Origin: Verrucomicrobiota bacterium
Lineage (GTDB): Bacteria; Verrucomicrobiota; Lentisphaeria; JABSQK01; JAJFLO01
NCBI GenBank assembly: GCA_021772615.1
Contig: JAJFLQ010000011.1
Span: 88,497 to 152,496, forward strand
Length of the DNA: 64,000 bases
Direction of reading: 5' to 3'
A model generated the notes under the pieces. That model searched no databases. It had not been told where the DNA came from and saw only the letters and a list, made by a program, of their open reading frames with translations. The position numbers were made by a program, and so were the translations under genes. Below, in pieces: positions 34,301 through 43,984 of the stretch (the stretch's first letter is position 1; the number at the start of each line of letters is the position of its first letter).

Positions 34301-37300
34301 GCCGTTTCAGGCGTCGGTCCCGTCGCCCTTGCTCAACCGCGTCGAGAGCGATCTGGCGATACACTGTCGACATCGCGTCAACGGCCAGCACGTGAACATG
34401 ACGACGTGTTCCGAGCAGGTCGCGCGATACACGCACCCTCCCGGCGTTGTCCGGCCGCTGGTTGAGAATCACGACCGATGGCGTCGGCAGAAAATCCATG
34501 GTGGCATAGGACGTCTCGGCCGCCAACGCGCCACCGCCATTTTGACGTTGATTGAGAGCGGATCGAGACGCCATCAGCGGCGACTCCGCCATGTCGGCCC
34601 AATCGTCTCCAGCCTGAGCGAGCGCAACGCCGGTGTCGGTATCCCGCAGACGCCAGGGGTTGAGCAATAACGACGGCCGTGTGAGCATGTTGCCCGGGAA
34701 GCTCTGTGTGTACTTGCGTTCGAGGACATAGCGGTATTCATCACCGATATTGCGTCCGGACACGTAGCGCGACTCGGCCATGTTAATACGTGACGACTTC
34801 AGTTCGGATGACGGCGGCAATGCCATGCCTGAAAACGTGTCGTAGTCCGGTACAAACCTGCTCGCAATGACATGCACACGCGTCTGCGGCGTCGCATTCG
34901 CCAGCTGCACCAGCACCGCATCTGCGTTGGAATTGACGCCGACGTCGACAATATGCAGCGGCGCGGTATGGCGCGTTTCGAGCATGCGATCCCGGGACAC
35001 ACGCCAGCTCCGAATCGCCTTGCCGGCAGTAAGGCGGATTCGAATCGATGTCTGATCAGGCTTTAGAAACAAGTCATAATCACCTGGCTCCAATCCTTTG
35101 ATGACCAGAAAACCGTCCGAGAAGGTTACGGCGTCGCGGACGTCGCGGACATAGGATTCTCCCCGGCGCTCCAGAATCGAGATGCTGTCGCTATTGGCGA
35201 ATGCCGGATCAAAGACCGGCACACGAACAGCTTCTCCCGCATCACCATGTATCACTTCCGGCCATACATAAGCGGCATCGCCCGGGGTCCAAGACCACGC
35301 CGCGCCGTCCGCGGTCCGCGCCTGTACGCGAGTGATATCCTTGAGGTTGCCGAGCTCGATGCGTCCCAATTCGTCGGTCTGAAGTGTTACGTGCACCAGC
35401 TGGCGGAATTCCCTGTGTTTCAAATCGAAATCGACCGGTCTCCGCGACTTTGGCTCGCCGTTTTTTCCCAGCATCTGCACACTCCACCGATCGCCGGCGC
35501 GCGCCAGGAACAACGCTGCGGTCGCCGACGTCCGATCGATTCCGTTCAGTTCGAAAACACGCGACGCGGCGAGCGACACGGGCTCGCCCTGTGTCACCGG
35601 TGCAACAGTTGCCGTCAATGTCGCACGTAGGCGTTGCAGGCGTTCCGGCGTACGAAATTCCCAGGTCGACTCCCGATCTCCGAACACCTCAAAATCCGGC
35701 ACGGATGTGGTCGTGCTGACACCCTGAAGATCGGTAGACTCCACGACAAGGGTGACGTCGCTTAACAACGAGAGATCAACGGGGATACCGGCCATCAGCA
35801 ACATCGGCCGAACCGCAACCGTCGCATTGCGGCCGCTTTGCAGCGCTTCACGGTCGACCAGAAACGCCGTGCGCAAATCGTAGGATTCCGCCTGGTGCGT
35901 GAACGCGTGCAGTGCAGCGGCATTGCCGCTGCGCAGAATGATCTGTGCCGTTCCCGGGTTGGTGCTAAAGGGAATGACGATCTCGTCACTGTCGTCGGCA
36001 GCGAAAAGATGGCCGTCGAGCCAGATTTCGGCATCGTCTACGATGGCTCCGGCACCGTCCAACACCGTAAACACATGTCCGGCTGCGCCGATGCGCTCAA
36101 GATACGTAAGACGCCCCTTACGAATCAATGCACGACTACTGCGCCCGTTGCCAATGAAATCGATGACGTACACACCGGGTGCATCCAACTCGGGAAAGGA
36201 AAACGTCTCGACATGACGCCGTAGCGGGCCGTACTTGTATTCCACAATCCGCTCGTGGTTTGCGACGAGTCCGTCGAGGTTGATGCCGGTCGACAATTCC
36301 TGTGCGTGCTCACGGTAGTACCCAAAGCTGTTGATCACGTACGTCTTCACGATGAGCGTAGACACATTTTTTATAGCAAGGCCGACTTCTACCGGCGCTT
36401 CGGCAGCGAATATGGACATATTCGTGGGGAGAAAATCGAGGTCAATCCGCTCCTTAAGAGACTGAAACTGTTCCGGCGAGAGCATCGATGCCCAGCGCTC
36501 CACATCGCTGTCGCCGCTGACAATCTTCGTCTCGGCGAATAGCTGATCGAGGTAATCCTGACGCAGATAATCCGCGAAAGCACGTGGCGACCGCGCATCG
36601 TTCAGGAAGTGCTGGAGACACCGACGTACTAACGGTTCATCGGCAATAACCGGCGGATAGCCGATGATGTGCGTGAAATCCACACGCAGATTTGCCCGGG
36701 CTTCGTTGCGCATCGTTCGATTGAAAAAATCGTGGTTGAGATACCCGACGGTTCGCGGGAGCTTCAGATAGCGAATAAATCTCTCATGGTCGAGTTCGCC
36801 CTGCTGCTCATCGAATGTAAGACGGCGATAGAGAATATTTGCCTTTAGCGAATTTTGTGCCGACGGCAACCGGTCGACGAACGCCCAAAGCCGCTCCAGA
36901 TACGCCCTCTCGGCGGCAGCATCCTGCTGCCGGTTCACATCGTTATCCGGCTGCAGCTTGGTGAGATAGGCATGGATAAATTGCTGGTGATTCAACAACT
37001 CCGGCATCAGTCTCAAGCACTCGTCGAGCTGCGAAATGAGCATCTGAGCATGGATCGCATGGGATCCGAAACCACCGCTGTGCCGGTTGTTGAGATCCTT
37101 CACCACCATTCCTGGAAGTCCCGGAATATCGGGACGCCGCAGACGTCTGAGAAGGTCACGCAGTCGTTCGGTGGAAAGCGATTCGCGACTTAGGAACTCA
37201 AGCGCAGAATCTTCGAAGCCATTGAGAGATTCCGGATACGCACTCAGAGCCTCTGCAGTCAAACGCTCTCTGCTGATTCGTGATGCATCGAGAGCTGTCG

Positions 37301-37841
37301 GCAGCACCCGTTCTTCGTCCAAACGTTCCTTCTGATGATCGAAACGCAGTGCCAACGTATCGACGATACGGTCCAGCGATGCCCGCGGATTCGCCGCATA
37401 AGTGAGGAGCGCCTGCCGGTTTCGAATCTCGTCGACGCGCCTAGTATACCCGTGCCGCTTGATCCAGAGTGCAAGCGTGTCGGAAAGCGCCCGGGTATCT
37501 CCTGTATGCTGGTAGTGCAGGCAATGGTAATAATAATACGCCTCTGTCCCGGGGATCAATTGTTCGAGGACCGCTGCGCGATCCTCGGCCAACGCAAATA
37601 CCTCGTCGAAACCGATCTTATTGCCCGTGGAAGCAACGAGATCAGTGGCCGCGAGACTTAACATTGCCAGAACACCGCTCATTATGGCCGCGATCGACAG
37701 CGTGCCGGTAGCGCACCACGATCGGACAGATTGAAAATCACTGTGAGAACCTGGACAATCATCGCCGCCATCACCAGCAACCGCCTGTTTGCAGATCGCT
37801 GTGTTTTTCATTCGCATTACAGCATTCATCTTTGTTCGCAT
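31350..37841 (-). CDS. Very large secreted protein (2163 aa), possibly macroglobulin-like
   Basis: No confident family. After about 45 polar residues there is a hydrophobic segment (LSIAAIMSGVLAMLSLAATDLVAS) suited to a signal peptide or anchor. Residues about 70-560 are mostly helical with HEAT/TPR-like character. From about 600 onward there are many beta-sandwich-like segments (GVYVIDFIGNG, AFLVDREALQSGRNATVAVRP, PGDYDLFLKP) resembling the MG domains of alpha-2-macroglobulins. I see no CxEQ thioester motif. A helical, Arg/Lys/Ala-rich middle (about 1430-1500) is followed by more beta-rich parts and PLPEAYHGQNVMVEVAA near the C-terminus. The start ATG 37841 is well supported by AGAGG 7 bases before it. 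It stands alone between the PHP-ATPase unit and a divergent ABC exporter gene. Confidence 0.55.
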   Translation of the reverse strand: MRTKMNAVMRMKNTAICKQAVAGDGGDDCPGSHSDFQSVRSWCATGTLSIAAIMSGVLAMLSLAATDLVASTGNKIGFDEVFALAEDRAAVLEQLIPGTEAYYYYHCLHYQHTGDTRALSDTLALWIKRHGYTRRVDEIRNRQALLTYAANPRASLDRIVDTLALRFDHQKERLDEERVLPTALDASRISRERLTAEALSAYPESLNGFEDSALEFLSRESLSTERLRDLLRRLRRPDIPGLPGMVVKDLNNRHSGGFGSHAIHAQMLISQLDECLRLMPELLNHQQFIHAYLTKLQPDNDVNRQQDAAAERAYLERLWAFVDRLPSAQNSLKANILYRRLTFDEQQGELDHERFIRYLKLPRTVGYLNHDFFNRTMRNEARANLRVDFTHIIGYPPVIADEPLVRRCLQHFLNDARSPRAFADYLRQDYLDQLFAETKIVSGDSDVERWASMLSPEQFQSLKERIDLDFLPTNMSIFAAEAPVEVGLAIKNVSTLIVKTYVINSFGYYREHAQELSTGINLDGLVANHERIVEYKYGPLRRHVETFSFPELDAPGVYVIDFIGNGRSSRALIRKGRLTYLERIGAAGHVFTVLDGAGAIVDDAEIWLDGHLFAADDSDEIVIPFSTNPGTAQIILRSGNAAALHAFTHQAESYDLRTAFLVDREALQSGRNATVAVRPMLLMAGIPVDLSLLSDVTLVVESTDLQGVSTTTSVPDFEVFGDRESTWEFRTPERLQRLRATLTATVAPVTQGEPVSLAASRVFELNGIDRTSATAALFLARAGDRWSVQMLGKNGEPKSRRPVDFDLKHREFRQLVHVTLQTDELGRIELGNLKDITRVQARTADGAAWSWTPGDAAYVWPEVIHGDAGEAVRVPVFDPAFANSDSISILERRGESYVRDVRDAVTFSDGFLVIKGLEPGDYDLFLKPDQTSIRIRLTAGKAIRSWRVSRDRMLETRHTAPLHIVDVGVNSNADAVLVQLANATPQTRVHVIASRFVPDYDTFSGMALPPSSELKSSRINMAESRYVSGRNIGDEYRYVLERKYTQSFPGNMLTRPSLLLNPWRLRDTDTGVALAQAGDDWADMAESPLMASRSALNQRQNGGGALAAETSYATMDFLPTPSVVILNQRPDNAGRVRVSRDLLGTRRHVHVLAVDAMSTVYRQIALDAVEQGRRDRRLKRPLPAAKHFLQEDAITTVKSGGRFVVDDITSTTLEMYDSLAAVYALFKTLSGNDTLTEFGFILDWPKLDAAAKRAAYSEHACHELNVFLYHKDPEFFEAVVQPYLKNKLDPTYLDHWLLGDDLSRYLEPWEFNRLNCVEQILLAQRKTDRAAAIRRELSDRFDLLVPDPELQRRLFNTALRGRGLDTADRLGYRQAAAEEVMKQEAMKKAKASSQRHSDFKEHDERLSGRLARESEAMPMAVLADMAVAADARTEAAMIGGQAAGKALAMDDDRRRMKNSKRDLARRREQRVFFRKADTTQEWVENNYYNLPIEQQTAALITINAFWKDYADKQDGGLFLSRHVAAASGNFAEMMLALAVLDLPFYGGEHETTYDDARMSLGAAGNAIVFHREVRETAAVESSRPVLLSQNFFALDDRYRYEGNERFDKFVSDEFVIDRVYGCQVVLTNPTSARRALDVLMQIPGGAIPVSDSEYTRSRNVVLEPYSTRTFEVYMYFPEPGDFTHFPVHVAENQHLVAFAAPTPVHVVADPTKVDTESWAYISQHADSAAVLQFIADSNIHRIDLGKIAFRMRDRDFFGKVIACLEERLAYDHTLWSYGLYHNDVAVIQNYLKYSPFADQCGLAIDTDLLVVDPVERHHYQHREYWPLINARTYQLGADRKILNNQFHEQYHAFLETLRYRPALTDIDLINAGLYLLLQDRVRDALNVYARTAVPAGIHTRIQYDYLAAYLAFYQSKPGEARTIASRYADHPVDRWRRRFTDIIGHAEEITGASAAVADPGNRDQQHSVLADTEPVLDFGIVDRMLTLNYRNLERCRLQFYPMDIELLFSENPFAHELSGQFTVIQPHSSLDIELPVGETAVRRPLPEAYHGQNVMVEVAAAGHSRFQTYTPHTMTVQIIENYGHLLLTTDKTDQRLAQAYVKVYARMKDGRELFYKDGYTDLRGRFDYASLSTNELEQVERFAILINSDRNGAVIRTAAPPKL

Positions 37842-38038
37842 ATTACACCTCTGTTATGGCCCCGCGCCCAACGTTTGAATCGGAGCACGACCTGATTGCA
37901 TAGCTCACATGTTCCTGAAACCGGCCGGTATGGGACCATCGCATTCAGCCACATTGATATAATGCCGATTTACCTGCAACGTATCGCTCGGTTGACTCTC
38001 TATCGACACTATTTTTTCCAATCACCAGGTCAGCGATC

Positions 38039-39796
38039 ATGAAACTCCTCTTGCGATACCTTCAAGGCTATACCGGAATGCTGATTCTCGCGTTAGCGCT
38101 TGCTGCCGTCAACCAGATATTCTCACTACTGGATCCGTTTATATTCCAGCATATTATCGATCGCTATGTGTCGCGCTACAACGAAATGAGTCAATCGGCA
38201 TTCTTTCGCGGCTCCGGATTGCTGCTCCTGGCGGCGGTGACCGTGGCCCTGATCAGTCGATTGGCAAAGAATTTTCAGGACTATTATGTGAACGTTATCA
38301 CGCAGCGACTCGGCGCCAAGCTATATGCAGACGGCATTACGCATTCGCTGGAGCTGCCGTATTCGCTATTCGAAGACCAGCGAAGTGGTGAGACACTGGG
38401 TAAATTGCAAAAGGTCCGGACCGACGTCGAAAAACTCATCACGGCAGTCATCAACATCCTGTTTCCTGCCTTCGTTGGCATCGTTTTTATTCTGATATAC
38501 GCATTCACGGTTCATTGGGTCATAGCCCCGGTTCTCTTCACCTCCGTTCCTGTCCTGGGCGTGGTGGTGTCCATTCTCAGCCGGCATATCAAGCGACTGC
38601 AGCAGATCATCGTTACAGAGACCACGGCGTTGGCAGGATCGACCACCGAATCACTACGTAATATCGAGTTGGTAAAGAGTCTGGGCCTCGCCCATCAGGA
38701 AATTGATCGGCTGAATGCGACCACAGACAAGATCCTGGAGCTGGAACTGCGAAAGGTTCGCTACGTCCGCAGTTTAAGTTTCATACAGGGCACATGCGTG
38801 AACTTGCTGCGAACAGCGATCTTGTTTCTGATGCTGTATTTGATCTTTCATCAGCAAGTGACGGTTGGACAGTTCTTCACCCTGTTTATCTATTCCTTTT
38901 ACATCTTCGGCCCGCTTCAAGAACTCGGGAACATCATCAATATCTATCGCGAAACAGAGGCATCGCTCGGCGAGTTCCAGAAGATATTGGCCCTGGATCG
39001 CGAGCCCGTACCGTCGAATCCGGTTGCGCTCGAAAAAATTCGTCGGATCGACTTCGACCAGGTTTGCTTCCGTCACCGAACGGCAACCCACAACGCGTTG
39101 ACGGATATCGCATTTTCTGGAGGCGTCGGGGAAACTCTGGCGTTTGTCGGCCCTTCCGGTTCCGGTAAAACGACACTGGTGAAATTGCTGCTTGGCCTGT
39201 ACCGGCCACATACAGGAGAGGTCCGTTTCAACAGCACTCCGTTGGAAGCGGTTGACCTCGGGGACTTTCGCAATCAATTCGGTCTGGTCACGCAGGATAC
39301 GCAGTTGTTTTCCGGAACGATCCGGGAGAACCTTCTATTTGCCAAACCCGATGCCGACGACGCAAGATGTCGCCAGGTCCTTGAGCAAGCCGCCTGTGAC
39401 AGCTTGATGGAACGCGTGCAAGACGGACTCGAGAGCGTGATAGGCGAAGGCGGCATAAAGGTGTCGGGTGGAGAACGCCAACGGCTGTCGATCGCGCGCG
39501 CGCTGCTGCGCGAGCCCGCGGTTCTGGTTTTTGACGAGGCCACTTCCGCACTGGACTCACTTACGGAGAACGAGATCAACACGACGATTCGTGACGTCTC
39601 CGCCGGCAACGACCGTATCACGATTCTGATTGCCCACCGCTTATCGACCGTCATGCACGCCGACCGGATCTATGTCCTCGAGAAAGGACATATTGTCGAG
39701 TCTGGAAAACACGACGACCTGGTGGCGGAAAAAGGTTTGTACTACGCCATGTGGCGCCAGCAAATCGGCGAACGTCATGTTCCGGAATGTGGATGA
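38039..39796 (+). CDS. ABC exporter, fused permease-ATPase (MsbA/ABCB type)
   Basis: 585 residues in the half-transporter layout. An N-terminal type IV ABC transmembrane domain has six helices over about residues 1-320 (LILALALAAVNQIFSLLDPFIFQHIIDRY; FPAFVGIVFILIYAF; VTVGQFFTLFIYSFYIFGP). The C-terminal ATPase has Walker A GPSGSGKTT near 371, Q-loop VTQDTQLFSGTIRENL, signature VSGGERQRLSIARALL, Walker B VLVFDEATSALD and H-loop IAHRLST. It probably works as a homodimer. Lipid, peptide or drug export are all possible. It is divergent from the giant secreted-protein gene and converges on ahcY. Confidence 0.93.
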   Translation: MKLLLRYLQGYTGMLILALALAAVNQIFSLLDPFIFQHIIDRYVSRYNEMSQSAFFRGSGLLLLAAVTVALISRLAKNFQDYYVNVITQRLGAKLYADGITHSLELPYSLFEDQRSGETLGKLQKVRTDVEKLITAVINILFPAFVGIVFILIYAFTVHWVIAPVLFTSVPVLGVVVSILSRHIKRLQQIIVTETTALAGSTTESLRNIELVKSLGLAHQEIDRLNATTDKILELELRKVRYVRSLSFIQGTCVNLLRTAILFLMLYLIFHQQVTVGQFFTLFIYSFYIFGPLQELGNIINIYRETEASLGEFQKILALDREPVPSNPVALEKIRRIDFDQVCFRHRTATHNALTDIAFSGGVGETLAFVGPSGSGKTTLVKLLLGLYRPHTGEVRFNSTPLEAVDLGDFRNQFGLVTQDTQLFSGTIRENLLFAKPDADDARCRQVLEQAACDSLMERVQDGLESVIGEGGIKVSGGERQRLSIARALLREPAVLVFDEATSALDSLTENEINTTIRDVSAGNDRITILIAHRLSTVMHADRIYVLEKGHIVESGKHDDLVAEKGLYYAMWRQQIGERHVPECG

Positions 39797-39875
39797 ACAG
39801 GCATACACATGACGGAGCTATCCGGCGCATGCCGTGCAAAACCGAAGTCAACTGTATGTTCTCTCAAGACCGGAA

Positions 39876-41306
39876 TTAATACCGATAGTAATCCGGTTTG
39901 TACGGACCTTCCACGGGAACACCGATGTAGTCGGCCTGCTCTTGCGTGAGCGTAGTCAGCTTCGCTCCGATCTTGGCAAGGTGGAGCCTGGCAACCTCTT
40001 CGTCCAGTTTCTTGCTGAGAAGGTAGACACCGGCATCACGGTCTTTGTTTTCCCATAAATCGATTTGAGCCAGTACTTGATTTGTAAACGAGTTGCTCAT
40101 TACAAAACTTGGATGCCCGGTGGCGCAACCGAGGTTTACGAGACGACCTTCCGCAAGGAGATAAATCGAATTGCCTGCGGGAAAGGTAAATTTGTCGACC
40201 TGCGGCTTGATATTGGTGATCTTGATACCGGAAATGTCGTTCAATGCCTGTACCTGAATCTCGTTATCAAAGTGTCCGATATTGCAGACGATGGCCTGGT
40301 CCTTCATACCCTGCATGTGTTGGGCTGTAATGATGTCGCAATTGCCCGTTGTCGTCACATAAATGTCGCCCACCGGCAATGCATCTTCGATTCTGGTGAC
40401 CTGATGACCTTCCATCGCTGCCTGCAGCGCGCAAATCGGATCGATTTCCGTTACCATGATTCGACAGCCGAGTCCGGCTAGTGCCTGCGTACAACCCTTG
40501 CCGACGTCGCCGTATCCACAAACCACGGCGACTTTCCCCGCAATCATGACGTCTGTTGCGCGCTTGATGCCGTCGACCAGCGACTCCCTACACCCGTAGA
40601 GATTATCGAATTTCGACTTCGTGACCGAGTCATTGACGTTAATCGCCGGCACCAGCAGTTCGCCACGCTCGTGCATCTGATACAGCCGATGGACGCCGGT
40701 TGTGGTTTCCTCCGATACCCCCTGCCATCTATCAACCACGCGATGCCAGAAGCCTCGATCGGAGTCCAATGTCTGCCTGAGAAGTTTGTTAATGATCTGT
40801 AGCTCGGCGTTGTCCGTAGGTTTGTCAAGGATGGACGCATCGTCCTCCGCGGCGTAACCTTTGTGGATCACGAGAGTGGCATCACCACCGTCGTCAACAA
40901 TGAGGTCGGGCCCTCCCCCATCCGGAAAGGTCAGTGCCATCTTGGTGCACCACCAGTATTCATCCAGGGTCTCGCCCTTCCAGGCGTATACCGGGACGCC
41001 GCGCGCTGCGATCGCTGCAGCGGCGTGATCCTGAGTCGAAAAGATGTTGCATGATGCCCAGCGTACATCGGCGCCAAGATCTACCAGGGTCTCAATCAGG
41101 ACCGCCGTCTGCACGGTCATATGCAGGCTGCCGGAAATACGTGCGCCCGCCAGCGGTTTGGCGCTAGCGTACTTCTCCCGTGTCGCCATCAGGCCTGGCA
41201 TCTCGTGTTCGGCGACATCAATCTCCTTGCGACCGAAGTCGGCCAGCTTGATGTCTTTTACTTTGTAGTCGATTTTTGTCTGTGCTGCTGTTACTGTGGG
41301 ACTCAT
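39876..41306 (-). CDS. ahcY: Adenosylhomocysteinase (SAH hydrolase)
   Basis: 476 residues. Reversibly hydrolyses S-adenosylhomocysteine to adenosine and homocysteine, removing the product inhibitor of methyltransferases. Hallmarks: [21 protein letters not shown], the substrate region [17 protein letters not shown] stretch ([18 protein letters not shown]), NAD-binding [15 protein letters not shown] near 264, and the C-terminal KPDYYRY. I place the start at ATG 41306, 8 bases after GGAG; the open frame reaches GTG 41315. It follows the adenosine kinase-like gene and metK on the same strand, completing a SAM regeneration cluster. A predicted structured RNA lies in its leader. Confidence 0.97.
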   Translation of the reverse strand: MSPTVTAAQTKIDYKVKDIKLADFGRKEIDVAEHEMPGLMATREKYASAKPLAGARISGSLHMTVQTAVLIETLVDLGADVRWASCNIFSTQDHAAAAIAARGVPVYAWKGETLDEYWWCTKMALTFPDGGGPDLIVDDGGDATLVIHKGYAAEDDASILDKPTDNAELQIINKLLRQTLDSDRGFWHRVVDRWQGVSEETTTGVHRLYQMHERGELLVPAINVNDSVTKSKFDNLYGCRESLVDGIKRATDVMIAGKVAVVCGYGDVGKGCTQALAGLGCRIMVTEIDPICALQAAMEGHQVTRIEDALPVGDIYVTTTGNCDIITAQHMQGMKDQAIVCNIGHFDNEIQVQALNDISGIKITNIKPQVDKFTFPAGNSIYLLAEGRLVNLGCATGHPSFVMSNSFTNQVLAQIDLWENKDRDAGVYLLSKKLDEEVARLHLAKIGAKLTTLTQEQADYIGVPVEGPYKPDYYRY

Positions 41307-41342
41307 TATGTTCACTCCATATTCTGTGTGGTGGTAGAGCCG

Positions 41343-41404
41343 CTCGCCAACCGACGCGCGGTTGCATACCGACGTCGAATCCGCCTCAAACGGCGATTGG
41401 CAAG
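41343..41404 (-). ncRNA. Candidate structured RNA in the ahcY leader (three-way junction)
   Basis: On the minus strand, 8 bases after the stop of the kinase gene and 36 bases before the ahcY start. P1 pairs CTTGCCAA with TTGGCGAG. P2 is a CGCC/GGCG hairpin with a 6-base loop. P3 pairs CGACG with CGTCG and CGGT with ACCG around an ATGCA loop. Together they form a compact 62-nt three-way junction. A ligand-responsive leader (SAM, SAH or adenosine) would suit the operon, but it does not match a riboswitch class I can recall with confidence. It could equally be an mRNA-processing or translational control structure. Confidence 0.4.
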
Positions 41405-41411
41405 AGACACA

Positions 41412-42398
41412 TTACAATCCATGCATGTGTGATCGGATCACTTTCCAATCGTCTTCGGGAATCGTCGCGCCGATACGCTGCACTACGTTGGCGCCGATGA
41501 TCGATGCCATTTTTCCGCAGGTCTCAAGATCGTGGCCATTGAAATAGCCGTATAGAAACCCCGATGCCCAGAGATCGCCGGCGCCGGTTGTATCCACCGC
41601 ATCGACGCGATGTGCGTCCACCTTTACAACATCGTCGCCGCGCCTGAGGTACGCACCGTCTGCGCCAACCTTTACAGCCGTGACCTCGCAAAAGCGGCTC
41701 AACGACGCAAGGCCCTCGTGTGGATCGTCAGAGCCGCAGAACGCACGCGACTCATCTTCGTTCGCAAAAACAATATCGACAAAACGAAACAAGAGATCGT
41801 CGAGAATGTCTCGATTGTAATGAACAACTTCGAATGAGGCCAGATCGAGACTCACGGTGCAGCCGGCTTCCTTTGCGCTCTCAAGCAACCGGTAGGTCAG
41901 ATCGCGATTGAACAACTTGTAACCCTCGATATGCGCGTGATCGCAGGCTTCAAAGTCCACGGCCGTCACCTCATCCACCGCGAGATTCATGGCTGCACCG
42001 AGAAACGTGCGACAGGTGCGCTCGGAATCCGGAGTAATCATACTGAGGCACCGTCCGGTAGGCGATACGGCGCAATGCTTGAACCGGCGCGTACAGACAC
42101 CTGCAGAGACCAGTGACTCGAGATAGAACTCGCCGAGATTGTCCTTGCCCAATTTCCCGAGGAACGTGCAGTTTACGCCAAGCTTCGACAATCCTATGAT
42201 CGTGTTTGCAGCCGAGCCGCCGGAGACCTGGTGTACGACCCCATCGTGTTGCGCGATGATCTGGTCGATGTCGACGTGGTCCACCAGTTCCATACCGCCC
42301 TTCTCGCCGGCTATGCCGGCAAGGTAGTCATCACTCACATGCGCGAGCATGTCGACGAGCGGCGAGCCGATCCCAATGAGTTGAAATGAGGTTTGCAT
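41412..42398 (-). CDS. PfkB-family kinase, probable adenosine kinase
   Basis: 328 residues of the ribokinase fold. Visible signatures are GGSAANTIIGLSKLG near residue 60 and the PfkB C-terminal signature DAVDTTGAGDLWASGFLYGY near residue 275, with the catalytic Asp in GAGD. Several PfkB enzymes fit by sequence. The position between metK and ahcY, where adenosine is released by SAH hydrolysis, makes adenosine kinase the best guess. It would convert adenosine to AMP and pull the SAH reaction forward. An alternative sugar substrate cannot be excluded. Confidence 0.85.
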   Translation of the reverse strand: MQTSFQLIGIGSPLVDMLAHVSDDYLAGIAGEKGGMELVDHVDIDQIIAQHDGVVHQVSGGSAANTIIGLSKLGVNCTFLGKLGKDNLGEFYLESLVSAGVCTRRFKHCAVSPTGRCLSMITPDSERTCRTFLGAAMNLAVDEVTAVDFEACDHAHIEGYKLFNRDLTYRLLESAKEAGCTVSLDLASFEVVHYNRDILDDLLFRFVDIVFANEDESRAFCGSDDPHEGLASLSRFCEVTAVKVGADGAYLRRGDDVVKVDAHRVDAVDTTGAGDLWASGFLYGYFNGHDLETCGKMASIIGANVVQRIGATIPEDDWKVIRSHMHGL

Positions 42399-42437
42399 GG
42401 CGTATTTCCAGAGCGTGTTGCGACGTCGCCCGCTTGG

Positions 42438-43628
42438 TTATCCGAGAGCCTGACGCAAGTCGTCAACCCGATCGGTTTTCTCCCACGGAAACGGTTGCCT
42501 GCCAAAATGTCCGTAGGCGGCGGTGTTCCGGTAACGCCAGCCGCCGCGTCGCGGATTTTTCAGGTCCAAAGCGTCGATGATGCCTTTTGGCGTCATGTCG
42601 AAAATCTCGCCGGCTTCGATGATCCGCTGCAGATCGTCTTCGCCGACTTTTCCGGTACCGTAGGTGTCGACATTTACACTTAACGGTTTGGCAACGCCAA
42701 TGGCATATGCTGCCTGAATTTCGCATTTTTCCGCTAGTTCGGCAGCGACAATATTTTTGGCGATGTAGCGACACATATAGGCTGCAGAGCGGTCTACCTT
42801 CGACGCATCTTTTCCCGAAAACGCACCGCCGCCGTGGCTACCGACGCCGCCATATGTGTCGACAATAATCTTGCGACCCGTCAAACCCGTATCGCCATGG
42901 GGGCCGCCGATCACGAAACGACCGGTGGGGTTGATAAAAAATTCGATCTCGCCCTTCCGCAATTCGGCGGGAATCACATCGGCAACGACGTCGCGCACCA
43001 GCGATCCCAGGGCACCATCGGGCATGGACTCGGTATGTTGATGGGACACAACGACCGAACGGATCCTAACCGGTCGCCCGGCGGAATACTCAACAGAGAC
43101 TTGACTCTTGGCATCAGGACGCAGAAAATCGTAGGTGTCAGGGTCGTCCTTTCGAAGGCGCGCGAGTTGCTCGACAATCTTGTGGGCATATAAAATGGGC
43201 GCGGGCATGAGCTCCGGCGTTTCGTCGGATGCGTACCCGAACATCATTCCCTGGTCGCCGGCGCCCTGCTCTCTGAACGCACCGGCGCCTTCGGTCACGC
43301 CCTGAGAAATATCGCCGGACTGGCGGTGGATGCAGATGAATACTTTGCAGTCGGTGGCGGAGAATCCGATTGCATTGTCGGTGTAGCCTATGTCACGAAT
43401 CGTATTTCGCGCTACCCTGTCGAAGTTCACCGTCGCACGCGTGGTGATCTCGCCCGAGATGACGACGAGATCTGTGGTGGTAAGCGTTTCGCAGGCAACG
43501 CGACTTTCCGGATCCTCATTGAGGCAGGCGTCAAGGACGGCATCCGAGATTTGATCACACACCTTGTCGGGATGTCCTTCCGATACCGATTCAGATGTAA
43601 ACACATGGTTTGTTCGAATTTTACTCAT
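42438..43628 (-). CDS. metK: S-adenosylmethionine synthetase
   Basis: 396 residues. Makes SAM from methionine and ATP. Motifs: [20 protein letters not shown] at the N-terminus, [40 protein letters not shown] and [19 protein letters not shown]. The start is ATG 43628, overlapping the TGA of the upstream 119-residue gene (ATGA); the frame also contains a TTG at 43634 that is less likely. It is the third gene of a coupled set beginning with the UDP-sugar pyrophosphorylase. Confidence 0.97.
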   Translation of the reverse strand: MSKIRTNHVFTSESVSEGHPDKVCDQISDAVLDACLNEDPESRVACETLTTTDLVVISGEITTRATVNFDRVARNTIRDIGYTDNAIGFSATDCKVFICIHRQSGDISQGVTEGAGAFREQGAGDQGMMFGYASDETPELMPAPILYAHKIVEQLARLRKDDPDTYDFLRPDAKSQVSVEYSAGRPVRIRSVVVSHQHTESMPDGALGSLVRDVVADVIPAELRKGEIEFFINPTGRFVIGGPHGDTGLTGRKIIVDTYGGVGSHGGGAFSGKDASKVDRSAAYMCRYIAKNIVAAELAEKCEIQAAYAIGVAKPLSVNVDTYGTGKVGEDDLQRIIEAGEIFDMTPKGIIDALDLKNPRRGGWRYRNTAAYGHFGRQPFPWEKTDRVDDLRQALG

Positions 43629-43984
43629 GAACAATCGTCCTTTTTAGCCAGAGATGATCTGGGACGCTCAATCTCAAACAATCCCAGGTATATTTCTGAA
43701 AGCCGTATCGAGCCACGGGTCGCGAAGCCTGCGGCCCACCGATCAAATATATCGGCACGAAAATGGGCGTCTGTATTTCCGGACAGCGGTGCAATGACAT
43801 AACGCAAGGACTGTACCGCCAGCGCGACTTCCAATGGGAAAAATATAGTTTCGCTCGCCTGACACACACCGCTGACGCGAAACAGGTCGTGTCCGCGATT
43901 GCAGGCTTGCGTGATAATGCCGGCTACCTGCTCGTAGTTGCATACGATGTCGGTGGTACTGAAGACGAGTGTCCGCGGCGTCAT
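43625..43984 (-). CDS. Uncharacterised 119-residue protein between UDP-sugar pyrophosphorylase and metK
   Basis: I do not recognise the family. The sequence ([20 protein letters not shown], then [20 protein letters not shown]) looks soluble, of mixed alpha/beta character, with three Cys residues and no signal peptide. Both ends overlap neighbours by 4 bp (ATGA): its start with the stop of the pyrophosphorylase gene, its stop with the metK start. This coupling argues that it is a real, translated gene. Confidence 0.6.
   Translation of the reverse strand: MTPRTLVFSTTDIVCNYEQVAGIITQACNRGHDLFRVSGVCQASETIFFPLEVALAVQSLRYVIAPLSGNTDAHFRADIFDRWAAGFATRGSIRLSEIYLGLFEIERPRSSLAKKDDCS

Noticed and set aside
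41343..41404. tRNA interpretation of the ahcY leader structure
   Set aside because: No acceptor-T-arm-anticodon arrangement; the T-arm-like GGATTCGA word is not in a 5-bp stem with a 7-base loop.
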